From Pseudomonas sp. TNT3 (GTDB lineage: Bacteria; Pseudomonadota; Gammaproteobacteria; Pseudomonadales; Pseudomonadaceae), in NCBI RefSeq assembly GCF_010095445.2, contig NZ_WFGV02000006.1, positions 62,001 to 126,000 of the forward strand: 64,000 nt of DNA, in the 5' to 3' direction. This document shows positions 18,942 through 27,266 of the stretch, in pieces; the first letter of the stretch is position 1, and every line of letters starts with the position of its first letter. Below the pieces are notes generated by a model, which was given only the letters and a program-made list of their open reading frames with translations, was not told the origin of the DNA and did no database searches. The position numbers were made by a program, and so were the translations under genes.

Positions 18942-19883
18942 ATGACACAACAGATTGTCGTGGCGGCACTGTATAAGTTCGTCACGCTCGAAGATTACGT
19001 CGCCCTGCGCGAGCCCTTGCTGCAGGCGATGGTCGACAACGGCATCAAAGGCACGTTGCTGATCGCCGAAGAAGGCATCAATGGCACCGTCTCCGGTAGC
19101 CGCGAAGGCATCGACGGGCTGATGGCCTGGCTCAAGAACGACCCGCGCATGGACGATATCGATCACAAGGAATCGTACTGCGACGATCAGCCGTTCTATC
19201 GCACCAAGGTCAAACTCAAGAAAGAAATCGTCACCCTCGGCGTCGAAGGCGTGGACCCGAACAAAAAGGTTGGCACCTACGTCGATCCAGAGAACTGGAA
19301 CGCCCTGATCAGCGACCCTGAGGTGCTGCTGATCGACACGCGCAACGACTACGAAGTCGCGATTGGCACCTTTGAAGGCGCCATCGATCCGAAGACCACC
19401 AGTTTTCGCGAGTTCCCCGACTACATCAAAGAGCACTTCGACCCGGCGGTACACAAGAAGGTCGCGATGTTCTGCACCGGTGGCATTCGCTGCGAAAAAG
19501 CCTCGAGCTACATGCTTAGCCAGGGTTTCGATGAGGTCTACCACCTCAAGGGTGGCATCCTGAAGTACCTCGAAGAGGTGCCGCAGGAAGAAACCAAATG
19601 GCAGGGTGACTGCTTTGTATTCGACAACCGCGTCACCGTGCGCCACGACCTCAGTGAAGGCGACTACGATCAATGTCATGCCTGCCGCACGCCGATCAGC
19701 GTGGAAGACCGCGCATCCGAGCATTACGTCGCCGGCATCAGCTGCCCGCATTGCTGGGATAAGCTGAGCGAGAAGACCCGTCGAAGTGCCATCGACCGGC
19801 AAAAGCAGATCGAACTGGCCAAGGCGCGCAACATGCCTCATCCGATCGGCTACAACTACAAGCAAACACCTTCCGAGGCTTGA
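18942..19883 (+). CDS. trhO: Rhodanese-type tRNA uridine(34) hydroxylase TrhO
   Basis: 313 residues. An N-terminal ferredoxin-like domain (about 1-100) is followed by a rhodanese domain (about 120-220) with the active-site loop [10 protein letters not shown]; the catalytic Cys is residue 178. The C-terminal part has CHACRTPIS and CPHCWD pairs, typical of the YceA/TrhO family. TrhO makes 5-hydroxyuridine at tRNA position 34 using molecular oxygen, a step towards cmo5U. Start ATG 18942 follows CTGGAGAAACACCC. It is 4 bp upstream of the DsbA-like gene. Confidence 0.93.
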   Translation: MTQQIVVAALYKFVTLEDYVALREPLLQAMVDNGIKGTLLIAEEGINGTVSGSREGIDGLMAWLKNDPRMDDIDHKESYCDDQPFYRTKVKLKKEIVTLGVEGVDPNKKVGTYVDPENWNALISDPEVLLIDTRNDYEVAIGTFEGAIDPKTTSFREFPDYIKEHFDPAVHKKVAMFCTGGIRCEKASSYMLSQGFDEVYHLKGGILKYLEEVPQEETKWQGDCFVFDNRVTVRHDLSEGDYDQCHACRTPISVEDRASEHYVAGISCPHCWDKLSEKTRRSAIDRQKQIELAKARNMPHPIGYNYKQTPSEA

Positions 19884-19887
19884 ACCC

Positions 19888-20526
19888 ATGTCTGCGTGCC
19901 GCTTGCTCTATGTGATGGATCCGATGTGTTCCTGGTGCTGGGGCTTCGCGCCGGTGGCCGAATCACTGGTAGAACAGGCGCAAGCAGCGGGGGTTGAAGT
20001 GCATCTGGTGGTGGGCGGATTGCGTACCGGTAGCGGATCGGCCCTGGAACCGACTACGCGGCGCTACATCCTTGAACATTGGCAGGCGGTCACCGAGGCC
20101 ACCGGCCAGCCTTTCAAGGTTGAAGGCGCGTTGCCCGAAGGGTTTGTCTACGACACCGAGCCTGCCTGCCGGGCGCTGGTCACGGCGCGTAGCCTGGCAC
20201 CGGATTGTGCGTGGAAACTGCTGGGGTTGATTCAGCACGCGTTCTACGCCGAGGGCCGCGACGTCACCCACGCCAGTGTCCTGGTGGAGCTGGCGGAACA
20301 GGCGGGTGTACCGCGTATCGAATTCGCCGCAGCCTTTGACCGGGCCGATCAGCACGCCGCCACGGCGGCCGATTTCACCTGGGTTCAGGACCTGGGGATT
20401 GCCGGCTTTCCTACGCTGTTGGCCGAGCGTGATGGTCAACTGGCTTTGTTGACGAATGGTTATCAACCCTTGAGTGAATTGTCGCCGCTGCTCAGTCGCT
20501 GGCTGGAGCGCGCCGCCTGTGCATGA
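19888..20526 (+). CDS. DsbA-family (FrnE-like) thioredoxin-fold protein
   Basis: 212 residues from the ATG at 19888, 4 bp after the trhO stop. The N-terminus MSACRLLYVMDPMCSWCWGF shows the active-site motif Cys14-Ser-Trp-Cys17 directly after the first strand and no signal peptide, so it is cytoplasmic. An all-helical insertion (about 60-160) and a cis-Pro segment IAGFPTL near 172 complete the DsbA fold. Such cytoplasmic FrnE-like proteins act as oxidoreductases in oxidative stress; the substrate is unknown. The last bases overlap the ABC transporter start by 8 bp. Confidence 0.87.
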   Translation: MSACRLLYVMDPMCSWCWGFAPVAESLVEQAQAAGVEVHLVVGGLRTGSGSALEPTTRRYILEHWQAVTEATGQPFKVEGALPEGFVYDTEPACRALVTARSLAPDCAWKLLGLIQHAFYAEGRDVTHASVLVELAEQAGVPRIEFAAAFDRADQHAATAADFTWVQDLGIAGFPTLLAERDGQLALLTNGYQPLSELSPLLSRWLERAACA

Positions 20527-22336
20527 CTTGCCCGATGACGCGCCAGCGCCCAAGCGTGTCGATCGGCTGAGCTGGGCCGAAATCCGCCGACTGGCCCTGC
20601 AACATAAAAAATCGCTGTGGATCGCTAACGGCGTAGCCGTATTGGCGACGCTGTGCAGCGTACCTATTCCATTGCTTCTGCCATTACTGGTGGATGAAGT
20701 GCTGCTGGGGCATGGCGACACGGCACTGAAGATCATGAACCATGCACTGCCCGAAGGCTGGCAGAAAGCCGCCGGTTATATCGGTCTGATGCTGGCGGTG
20801 ACCTTGACCCTGCGTTGTGGTGCATTGCTGTTCAACGTCGTACAGGCCAAATTGTTCGCTGCGCTGGCCAAGGACATCGTGTACCGCATTCGCTTACGGT
20901 TGATCGAACGGCTCAAGCGCATTTCCCTCGGCGAATACGAAAGCCTGGGCAGTGGCACGGTCACCACGCATCTGGTCACTGATCTCGATACCCTCGACAA
21001 ATTTGTCGGTGAAACCCTCAGTCGTTTTCTGGTGGCCATGCTGACGCTGGTGGGCACCGCCAGCATTCTGGTGTGGATGCACTGGAAGCTCGCGCTGCTG
21101 ATCATGCTGTTCAACCCGTTGGTGATCTATGCCACGGTGCTGCTGGGCAAGCGGGTCAAACACCTGAAGAAACTCGAGAATGACAGCACGTCGCGCTTTA
21201 CCCAGGCACTGACCGAAACCCTCGATTCAATTCAGGAAGTGCGCGCCGGCAACCGCCAGGGCTTTTTCCTCGGACGCCTTGGCCAGCGAGCCCGGGAAGT
21301 GCGCGATTACGCGATCACCTCCCAGTGGAAAACCGATGCCTCCAACCGGGCCAGCGGCTTGTTGTTCCAGTTCGGTATCGATATCTTCCGCGCCGCCGCG
21401 ATGCTCACGGTGCTGTTTTCCGACCTGTCCATCGGCCAGATGCTCGCGGTCTTCAGTTACTTGTGGTTCATGATCGGTCCGGTCGAACAGTTGTTGAACC
21501 TGCAATACGCTTACTACGCTGCCGGCGGCGCCTTGTCGCGGATCAACGAGTTGCTGGCCCGGGCGGATGAGCCCCAGTACGAAGGCGGTGTCGACCCGTT
21601 CCAGGGCCGCGACACGGTGGGTATTGAAGTTCAGGGGTTGAGCTTCAGCTATGGCGATGAGCTGGTGCTGAACCAGATGAACCTGTCCATTGCGCCGGGT
21701 GAAAAAGTTGCGATCGTGGGCGCCAGCGGAGGCGGCAAAAGTACGTTGGTGCAGTTGCTGCTGGGGTTGTACACGCCGCTGGCCGGGACGATTCGCTTCG
21801 GCGGTTCGACACAGCAGGAGATCGGCCTGGAAACGGTTCGGGAAAACGTCGCCGTGGTCCTGCAGCACCCCGCGCTGTTCAACGACACCATACGCGCCAA
21901 CCTGACAATGGGGCGCGAACGCAGTGACGAGGCCTGTTGGCAAGCGCTGGAAATTGCACAGCTGCATGCCACGGTTCGTGAGTTGCCCAATAGTCTGGAC
22001 AGCATCGTCGGGCGTTCTGGTGTGCGGTTGTCGGGTGGGCAACGCCAACGCCTGGCCATTGCCCGGATGGTGCTGGCGGACCCTAAAGTAGTCATTCTTG
22101 ACGAAGCAACCTCTGCCCTTGACGCCGCGACTGAATACAACCTGCATCAGGCGCTGACGCGTTTCCTGAGTCAGCGCACTACCTTGATCATTGCGCACCG
22201 GTTGTCTGCGGTGAAGCAGGCCGACCGGGTGCTGGTGTTCGATGGCGGGCAAATTGCCGAAGATGGCGACCATCAGCAACTGATTGCCGATGGTGGTTTA
22301 TACGCCAAGCTATATGGGCATTTGCAGCAAATGTAG
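20519..22336 (+). CDS. ABC exporter half-transporter (fused membrane and ATPase domains)
   Basis: 605 residues from the GTG at 20519, which overlaps the previous gene's stop; GGAG lies 10 bp upstream. Residues about 30-330 are a six-helix type-1 exporter domain. The nucleotide-binding domain follows, with Walker A GASGGGKST, signature LSGGQRQR, Walker B KVVILDEATSALD and the switch His in IIAHRLSAV. It resembles MsbA/multidrug half-transporters that act as homodimers in the inner membrane. The substrate is unknown. It corresponds by position to PAO1 PA0860. Its stop is 1 bp from the stop of the convergent deaminase-toxin gene. Confidence 0.9.
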   Translation: MHDLPDDAPAPKRVDRLSWAEIRRLALQHKKSLWIANGVAVLATLCSVPIPLLLPLLVDEVLLGHGDTALKIMNHALPEGWQKAAGYIGLMLAVTLTLRCGALLFNVVQAKLFAALAKDIVYRIRLRLIERLKRISLGEYESLGSGTVTTHLVTDLDTLDKFVGETLSRFLVAMLTLVGTASILVWMHWKLALLIMLFNPLVIYATVLLGKRVKHLKKLENDSTSRFTQALTETLDSIQEVRAGNRQGFFLGRLGQRAREVRDYAITSQWKTDASNRASGLLFQFGIDIFRAAAMLTVLFSDLSIGQMLAVFSYLWFMIGPVEQLLNLQYAYYAAGGALSRINELLARADEPQYEGGVDPFQGRDTVGIEVQGLSFSYGDELVLNQMNLSIAPGEKVAIVGASGGGKSTLVQLLLGLYTPLAGTIRFGGSTQQEIGLETVRENVAVVLQHPALFNDTIRANLTMGRERSDEACWQALEIAQLHATVRELPNSLDSIVGRSGVRLSGGQRQRLAIARMVLADPKVVILDEATSALDAATEYNLHQALTRFLSQRTTLIIAHRLSAVKQADRVLVFDGGQIAEDGDHQQLIADGGLYAKLYGHLQQM

Positions 22337-22337
22337 G

Positions 22338-25300
22338 TCAGTTCCAGAGCACTTGCAGTGCGTCAGTTCCTCCATCATGTCCGAACTGTTTCATGACCAC
22401 TGAGCACGACTCGCAAGGGCGCATGGTCGTCGCAATATCAACGGAGTGAATGTCTGCAGAGTCGGGATACTTTTCACGAATAATGCCGATCAACTTGCTT
22501 TCGCTGTCGAGTGACGTCGGCCGTGTCACCTGCCTTGGCGTATAGGTGCCGATGTCTTTAATAGTGAGCGGAACGGCCAATATCTTACCCTCGGGCGTCA
22601 CGTTGAGGCCCGTTTTAGGGTAAAACTGATCGAAGTCGACGTTGATGTATGTCGTTTTGCCAATCCGTACGTGACTGGCGCCCAGATGCCGGAACAACGG
22701 TAAACGAGTGGTGCTGCCCTGAGCTCCGGAAACGCTGACGTAGATTTCTCTATGCCCCGTAGTCGTCGTCACTTCGGCGAACGCAATGTTTCTGGCATTG
22801 GCCGGGCGCTCACTTGCGGGCAGCAGTCTTTGCAGCTTGTCCATTGAATCTTGTATTTGCAATGCAGTGTTGGGCGAGGAGGGCTTGATGGTGGGTGACA
22901 GAAACAGCGTATCGAATATTTCTACTGTTTTTCGCCGAAAAACTTCGGATGCTTCTTTGCTGCGAGTCCAGCTAGTCGCACCTGCTGGTAGTTGGGTAAC
23001 AATCATTCGGGTCGAATGATCGAACATCAAGGCCTCTCCCGGACTGGTATCCACCATCAGCCATCGCATGTTGCCAGCAGGGTTAGACGTTGTGCCGAGC
23101 GGGATCGCGATAGCTTCCATGGTTCTCATGGCGCGCTCGACGGCCTCTATTCCGTGGATACGGGTCGTGTTGTTCGCATGCAGCGAGCCAGTGTAGACCC
23201 GTAATAGTTCGTTTCCGAGTGTACCTTGGGCCATTTGGGCTGACGTCAGCCGATTGAAGACCAAGGGTCCACTCAGACTGCCGCCTTTGGGCAGCGTCGC
23301 GAGATAGTACTTGTCGGTGTTAACCCGGGTAAAAATATGAACGGCCGTTTCATCAAAGGAGGGAATCATGATAGCTCCGACCCGCTGTGTATCGGTGGCG
23401 TCCTGATAGGTACCGGGAATGTTAATGCGAGCGTAAATACCTTTTCGAAACTCTATGGTCGCGGTGAAGTTCCTGCGCGGTACCAGAGTGTGTTCGGCAA
23501 AACCCATATTTCTGAGATCACCATGAAAGCGGCGAGGTTTATTGTTGATCACCTCGTAAAGCCCGCCGTCGCGTGTGATGTATTTCTTGTTTTGCCAGAT
23601 TTCCTCTACCGAGTGAATGTCGCCAAACCAAGGTGCGTAACCCTTGGTTTCGTCGACCGAACCCATTGCGGGGGTCGGAGCGGCAGTTGCGCCGACGAAA
23701 CTGTTGAGGCAGAGGGTTTCCGGTATCACTCCACGGATACGGCAAGGGACAAGTTTCAGGGCTTCGCTGTCATCGATCAGGTTGGCGCGGCGCAAGATGC
23801 CGTCGTCCAGTCGATAGGCGACGTCATCGAGATACACCGTTGTTCGACCATCCACTTCAGGCATGTCACGGACGCGTATTTTTTCCGGGATGGAGAACAA
23901 GGCATCGTCGCTGTTTTTTCCAACGGCTGGATACAAAGAAGGCCCAATGGACAGTCCATTCTCGGAGATTTTTAGTACAGGCCCGCAAGGTTTGGCGGAA
24001 AAAGGATCGATTAGATGGTGGATCGGTTTGGTGGTCGAACCGATATTGCGTACCGGAACGTCTTCGAGCCCCCGCCAGGTAGCCAGTCGGTCAGTAGGAG
24101 AGGAAGGAATCCAGCTACCAGGATGAGTGACTTGAGGCAAGCCGCTGATAATGCCGTAGTTGTTTAATCTTGGAACTATGTTCTTTATGCCATTTAACGA
24201 TGTTCTCACCAGAATCCTGACCCCCGCATATAGGCCCCTTATAAGCCCACCTGAGAGCCGTAGTGCTAACGTCGGGAGGCCATAGAAGGGAATCATGTTC
24301 TGTATTGATGAAATAAGCAGCTTTTGGGAAAGTTTGCCAAATTGCGGAAGGGCCGTCCGGATACCGGATCGGACCGTTGTTGAGATCAGCTTCACCGAAC
24401 CCGATACAAACTTGCCAAGTGGTAGGGCAAATGAGAGCACATCGAAAATCAAGCCAAAAATTGCCGACACTCTCTTTTCCGGGCTACCCGAAAGCAGATC
24501 GCTGATACTTCCCCAAAATGGAATAAACCCTTTGATTTTATCTGTCCAGTGTGGGCGTGCGGCTTTTTGTTCTATCTCTGTGTCGCCTCTGGCCTGGGCG
24601 GTTAATAATTCTTCATCGTAATAGAAAAAATTGTTGGCAATGTACTGGGCAATGCCCGCGGCCCGAGAATATGTTTGCGGTGCGAGCGATGAGTATTCAC
24701 TGTTTAAACGACGCAGAGGGGCTGGGAAGTTCTCGCCGAACTGATCAATGATGGCTTCGCACGTTGCATTATCTTTCGGGATACTGCCTTGTTCATGCGC
24801 TTGAAAATCAAAAGGGACTTCTTTTCCGACGCGCATGATGAAGTCCGGATCCCGGGTGGAGTGGTTCTTGCCAAGTCCCCGTGCGCGATCCGCGGGACAG
24901 TCCTGACCATTAAACATGTCAGATGAAACGTCAGCACGTCTTCGAATAGTTCCTGCGCGAGGTAAACATTCGTAGTAAAAAGTATTTGCATTGCAGGTGA
25001 TCTGCAATAAAAAACCCATGCGAAGGCGAAGTGGTAGCGTTATTGCTGGTGTCTCTTGTCTCAGTTCAACCCCATCGGTCGATTTCCTCAACGTATAGAT
25101 CTTCACTTCACCTTGCTCGATGGCCTGCCGGTCGTCGTAGGGAAGTGACGCGAACAGGTTTTTCAGTACTGTTTCATAGGCGGTTTTGGTTTTTTTCAGG
25201 TAACTATCGAACTCCAGTCGGAACAATTCGTTCGTATCGGGCAAGGGCTTTCGCGTCGTAGTACCATCAAGCCAGGTTGCCGTGGTGGTTATCGTTCTAT

Positions 25301-26918
25301 CAGCATTGATGCAGAGGGTGTAGCTGGTTTTGCGAATGCCATCCTTCATCGTGATGTGCCAGGATTTCTTTTGGGTCAGCCTGTGCGACATGTAGACATC
25401 CCGAAAAGAATAGATCTTGTCTGCTAGCGGTGGTCCCTTTATTAATCCACCTGTCCTGACGTGCGAGAAATCCTCAATCAATTTTCGCCCATCCCCCATG
25501 AAGGGGGTCGGGTTTCCATACACGGTTCTCCACTCCCCATTGATTCGCACTTGACTCCCCTTGAAATACTTTTCCATTTCCCGTTCAGCGATAGCTGATC
25601 GTTGCGGAGGATCGGCGTCCAGTTGAAGGATTGCGTTACTCAATGCATCTGCTTGCTCGTCGAGCGCGTTTATGGCGCGATCTACTTCCTCTTGTGAGTA
25701 GTCCGAATCGGCACTCGCAGGAATGATGCCATTGGTAATGGCCCACTCAAGGGTTGGGGGTATTCTGCTTAGCCCGATAAGCTCCAGTTGTTTTTGAGTC
25801 GCTTGCATAGCCAGCTTGATTGGAAAGTCCACCAGTTGTTGGAAAGTCATCCGCTGGGGCAATCCGGGTTCTATTGCATCGGCGAGCGAGACACCGTGGG
25901 CAAAGTTCACCCAAACCATTGAGCTTCTGTACGGAAGGCCAGAAGGAATGTTGCAAATTTGAAAGTCGCTCGGAAATTGGGGTTGGTACAAACGAGCCAG
26001 CAGGATGGCTTCAGTTGGTGACGAGGCTCGATTTGTATCGACCAGGTGCTGCTCGAACGCGGCCCAAATGTTCTGATAGCTCTTCCCCCAATTTGACTGC
26101 TGGTACCAGGCATATCCACCGATATCATTGGGCATGCTGCTTTTGGCTGTATCTGCCTGTAGACGAATGGCCTTACTGATGAGCTTGATACTAACCGTTG
26201 GAGAGGCATTTTCATCAGGTTGCCCGCCGTACCAGTTCAAGCCTTTAAGTAGTGCGTTCCCCAGTCTTTGCGCTTCGGGGGAACGCAGGATTTTTTCGAG
26301 GACAATCATAGGCGTTAACGAAAACTGATCGGTTTGCAACGGTGGAGAAGTATTATTCGCGAGGTAAGAGAGAAGAGAGGTTTCTGTTTGTGGCAAGAAT
26401 CGGTTTACGATATCAACCATGTCGCGAGTTGTAAGTTGGGCAACAATATCTTTCAAAGTTGTGGAGTCGTTGGGGCGGGTGCTCTTGATCTTTTTTAGTG
26501 CACTCCTATCGCTTCTAGTGGGTGAGCGGTATAAGGCAACAATGTCGATGCCGCCGTCCAGTTGAAGGGAGTGGCGTGCGCGTTTCTTTTTTATCGTCTT
26601 AATGGCCGTGCGGTGTTGGCTGAGGATGTCCGGATCCCAGGGAGCAATGCCATAATAATTAATCATATCGAGAAGCTGGATCTTGCCATCCGTGCGGGCT
26701 TCACCGTCCACGGTTATCGTAGAGTTAATAGTGAGCGGGGAGTGAGCATGAGGCTGTAGGAAAGTGCTGGATAAATCGGTTGATGAAATGCCGGGTCTGT
26801 TCAGATGGCTGATCATCGCGTCATAGTCCGATAGTATGCCTTCATGCTCCATTGCAACAGTACCAAGTGCGGCTTGGTCGTTGCGTGAAACGTCAAGTGT
26901 CGATGTCGGTGAGTTCAT
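22338..26918 (-). CDS. Giant toxin-like protein with C-terminal BURPS668_1122-like deaminase domain
   Basis: 1526 residues. No signal peptide and no RHS/YD repeats. A hydrophobic region near residues 835-940 (VSAIFGLIFDVLSFALPLGK and two later stretches) resembles membrane-inserting segments of other large Pseudomonas toxins. The last about 140 residues look like a bacterial toxin deaminase: NIAFAEVTTTTGHREIYVSV, then Asp1471-Ser-Glu1473 (LDSESKLI), then Pro1501-Cys1502-Glu-Ser-Cys1505 (RPCESCSVVMKQF). This is the DxE ... PCxxC zinc site of the BURPS668_1122 toxin-deaminase family (PF14424 by memory), proposed to deaminate nucleic-acid bases. The gene is visibly more AT-rich than its neighbours, suggesting transfer. 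Start ATG 26916-26918 has only a weak ribosome site. No immunity gene is adjacent. Confidence 0.75.
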   Translation of the reverse strand: MNSPTSTLDVSRNDQAALGTVAMEHEGILSDYDAMISHLNRPGISSTDLSSTFLQPHAHSPLTINSTITVDGEARTDGKIQLLDMINYYGIAPWDPDILSQHRTAIKTIKKKRARHSLQLDGGIDIVALYRSPTRSDRSALKKIKSTRPNDSTTLKDIVAQLTTRDMVDIVNRFLPQTETSLLSYLANNTSPPLQTDQFSLTPMIVLEKILRSPEAQRLGNALLKGLNWYGGQPDENASPTVSIKLISKAIRLQADTAKSSMPNDIGGYAWYQQSNWGKSYQNIWAAFEQHLVDTNRASSPTEAILLARLYQPQFPSDFQICNIPSGLPYRSSMVWVNFAHGVSLADAIEPGLPQRMTFQQLVDFPIKLAMQATQKQLELIGLSRIPPTLEWAITNGIIPASADSDYSQEEVDRAINALDEQADALSNAILQLDADPPQRSAIAEREMEKYFKGSQVRINGEWRTVYGNPTPFMGDGRKLIEDFSHVRTGGLIKGPPLADKIYSFRDVYMSHRLTQKKSWHITMKDGIRKTSYTLCINADRTITTTATWLDGTTTRKPLPDTNELFRLEFDSYLKKTKTAYETVLKNLFASLPYDDRQAIEQGEVKIYTLRKSTDGVELRQETPAITLPLRLRMGFLLQITCNANTFYYECLPRAGTIRRRADVSSDMFNGQDCPADRARGLGKNHSTRDPDFIMRVGKEVPFDFQAHEQGSIPKDNATCEAIIDQFGENFPAPLRRLNSEYSSLAPQTYSRAAGIAQYIANNFFYYDEELLTAQARGDTEIEQKAARPHWTDKIKGFIPFWGSISDLLSGSPEKRVSAIFGLIFDVLSFALPLGKFVSGSVKLISTTVRSGIRTALPQFGKLSQKLLISSIQNMIPFYGLPTLALRLSGGLIRGLYAGVRILVRTSLNGIKNIVPRLNNYGIISGLPQVTHPGSWIPSSPTDRLATWRGLEDVPVRNIGSTTKPIHHLIDPFSAKPCGPVLKISENGLSIGPSLYPAVGKNSDDALFSIPEKIRVRDMPEVDGRTTVYLDDVAYRLDDGILRRANLIDDSEALKLVPCRIRGVIPETLCLNSFVGATAAPTPAMGSVDETKGYAPWFGDIHSVEEIWQNKKYITRDGGLYEVINNKPRRFHGDLRNMGFAEHTLVPRRNFTATIEFRKGIYARINIPGTYQDATDTQRVGAIMIPSFDETAVHIFTRVNTDKYYLATLPKGGSLSGPLVFNRLTSAQMAQGTLGNELLRVYTGSLHANNTTRIHGIEAVERAMRTMEAIAIPLGTTSNPAGNMRWLMVDTSPGEALMFDHSTRMIVTQLPAGATSWTRSKEASEVFRRKTVEIFDTLFLSPTIKPSSPNTALQIQDSMDKLQRLLPASERPANARNIAFAEVTTTTGHREIYVSVSGAQGSTTRLPLFRHLGASHVRIGKTTYINVDFDQFYPKTGLNVTPEGKILAVPLTIKDIGTYTPRQVTRPTSLDSESKLIGIIREKYPDSADIHSVDIATTMRPCESCSVVMKQFGHDGGTDALQVLWN

Positions 26919-27266
26919 GTTGATGTATGTCTCATGGTGTGAGTTCTGGTTGTTTATCGGTAAGTCTGGAGACTTGGAGAGATCAATTATTTTGCTGATG
27001 GCGAGGTTGGAGAGTGCAATAAATATTGATTTAAGTGAGTGGGTGTTAATGCGATTGAAATTCTTAGTGTGTGGCTGTCAGGCATTGCTGAACTTTCTTT
27101 TACAGGTTATGCAATGCTTTTTTGTGCACATAACTACGCCGTGCGTGAGGGGCGCAGAAAAAACCGGAAATTTTTACGCTGACTTGCCGGAAGAGTGAAC
27201 GCACCCTAGTCTAGCTGTAGCGATCACGTTGGATGATGATCTGGCAGTGCTAATGCAAGGGACCTC
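26919..27266. other. AT-rich divergent intergenic region between deaminase toxin and rbdA
   Basis: 348 bp without a gene I can support. It is clearly more AT-rich than the surrounding core (for example AATAAATATTGATTTAAGTG near 27017), like the toxin gene beside it. It must carry the promoters of both divergent genes. An AAGGGA ribosome site stands before rbdA at 27258-27263. No hairpin terminator or RNA gene was seen. Confidence 0.5.

Noticed and set aside
22338..26918. RHS/YD-repeat or contact-dependent inhibition toxin
   Set aside because: No YD repeats, no PxxxxDPxGL-type cleavage motif, no TPS or haemagglutinin repeats and no signal peptide were seen.
26836..27198. 120-codon plus-strand frame overlapping the toxin start, considered as an immunity gene
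   Set aside because: It is antisense to the toxin N-terminus, has no ribosome site, and its composition follows the antisense strand; no immunity-like fold is apparent.
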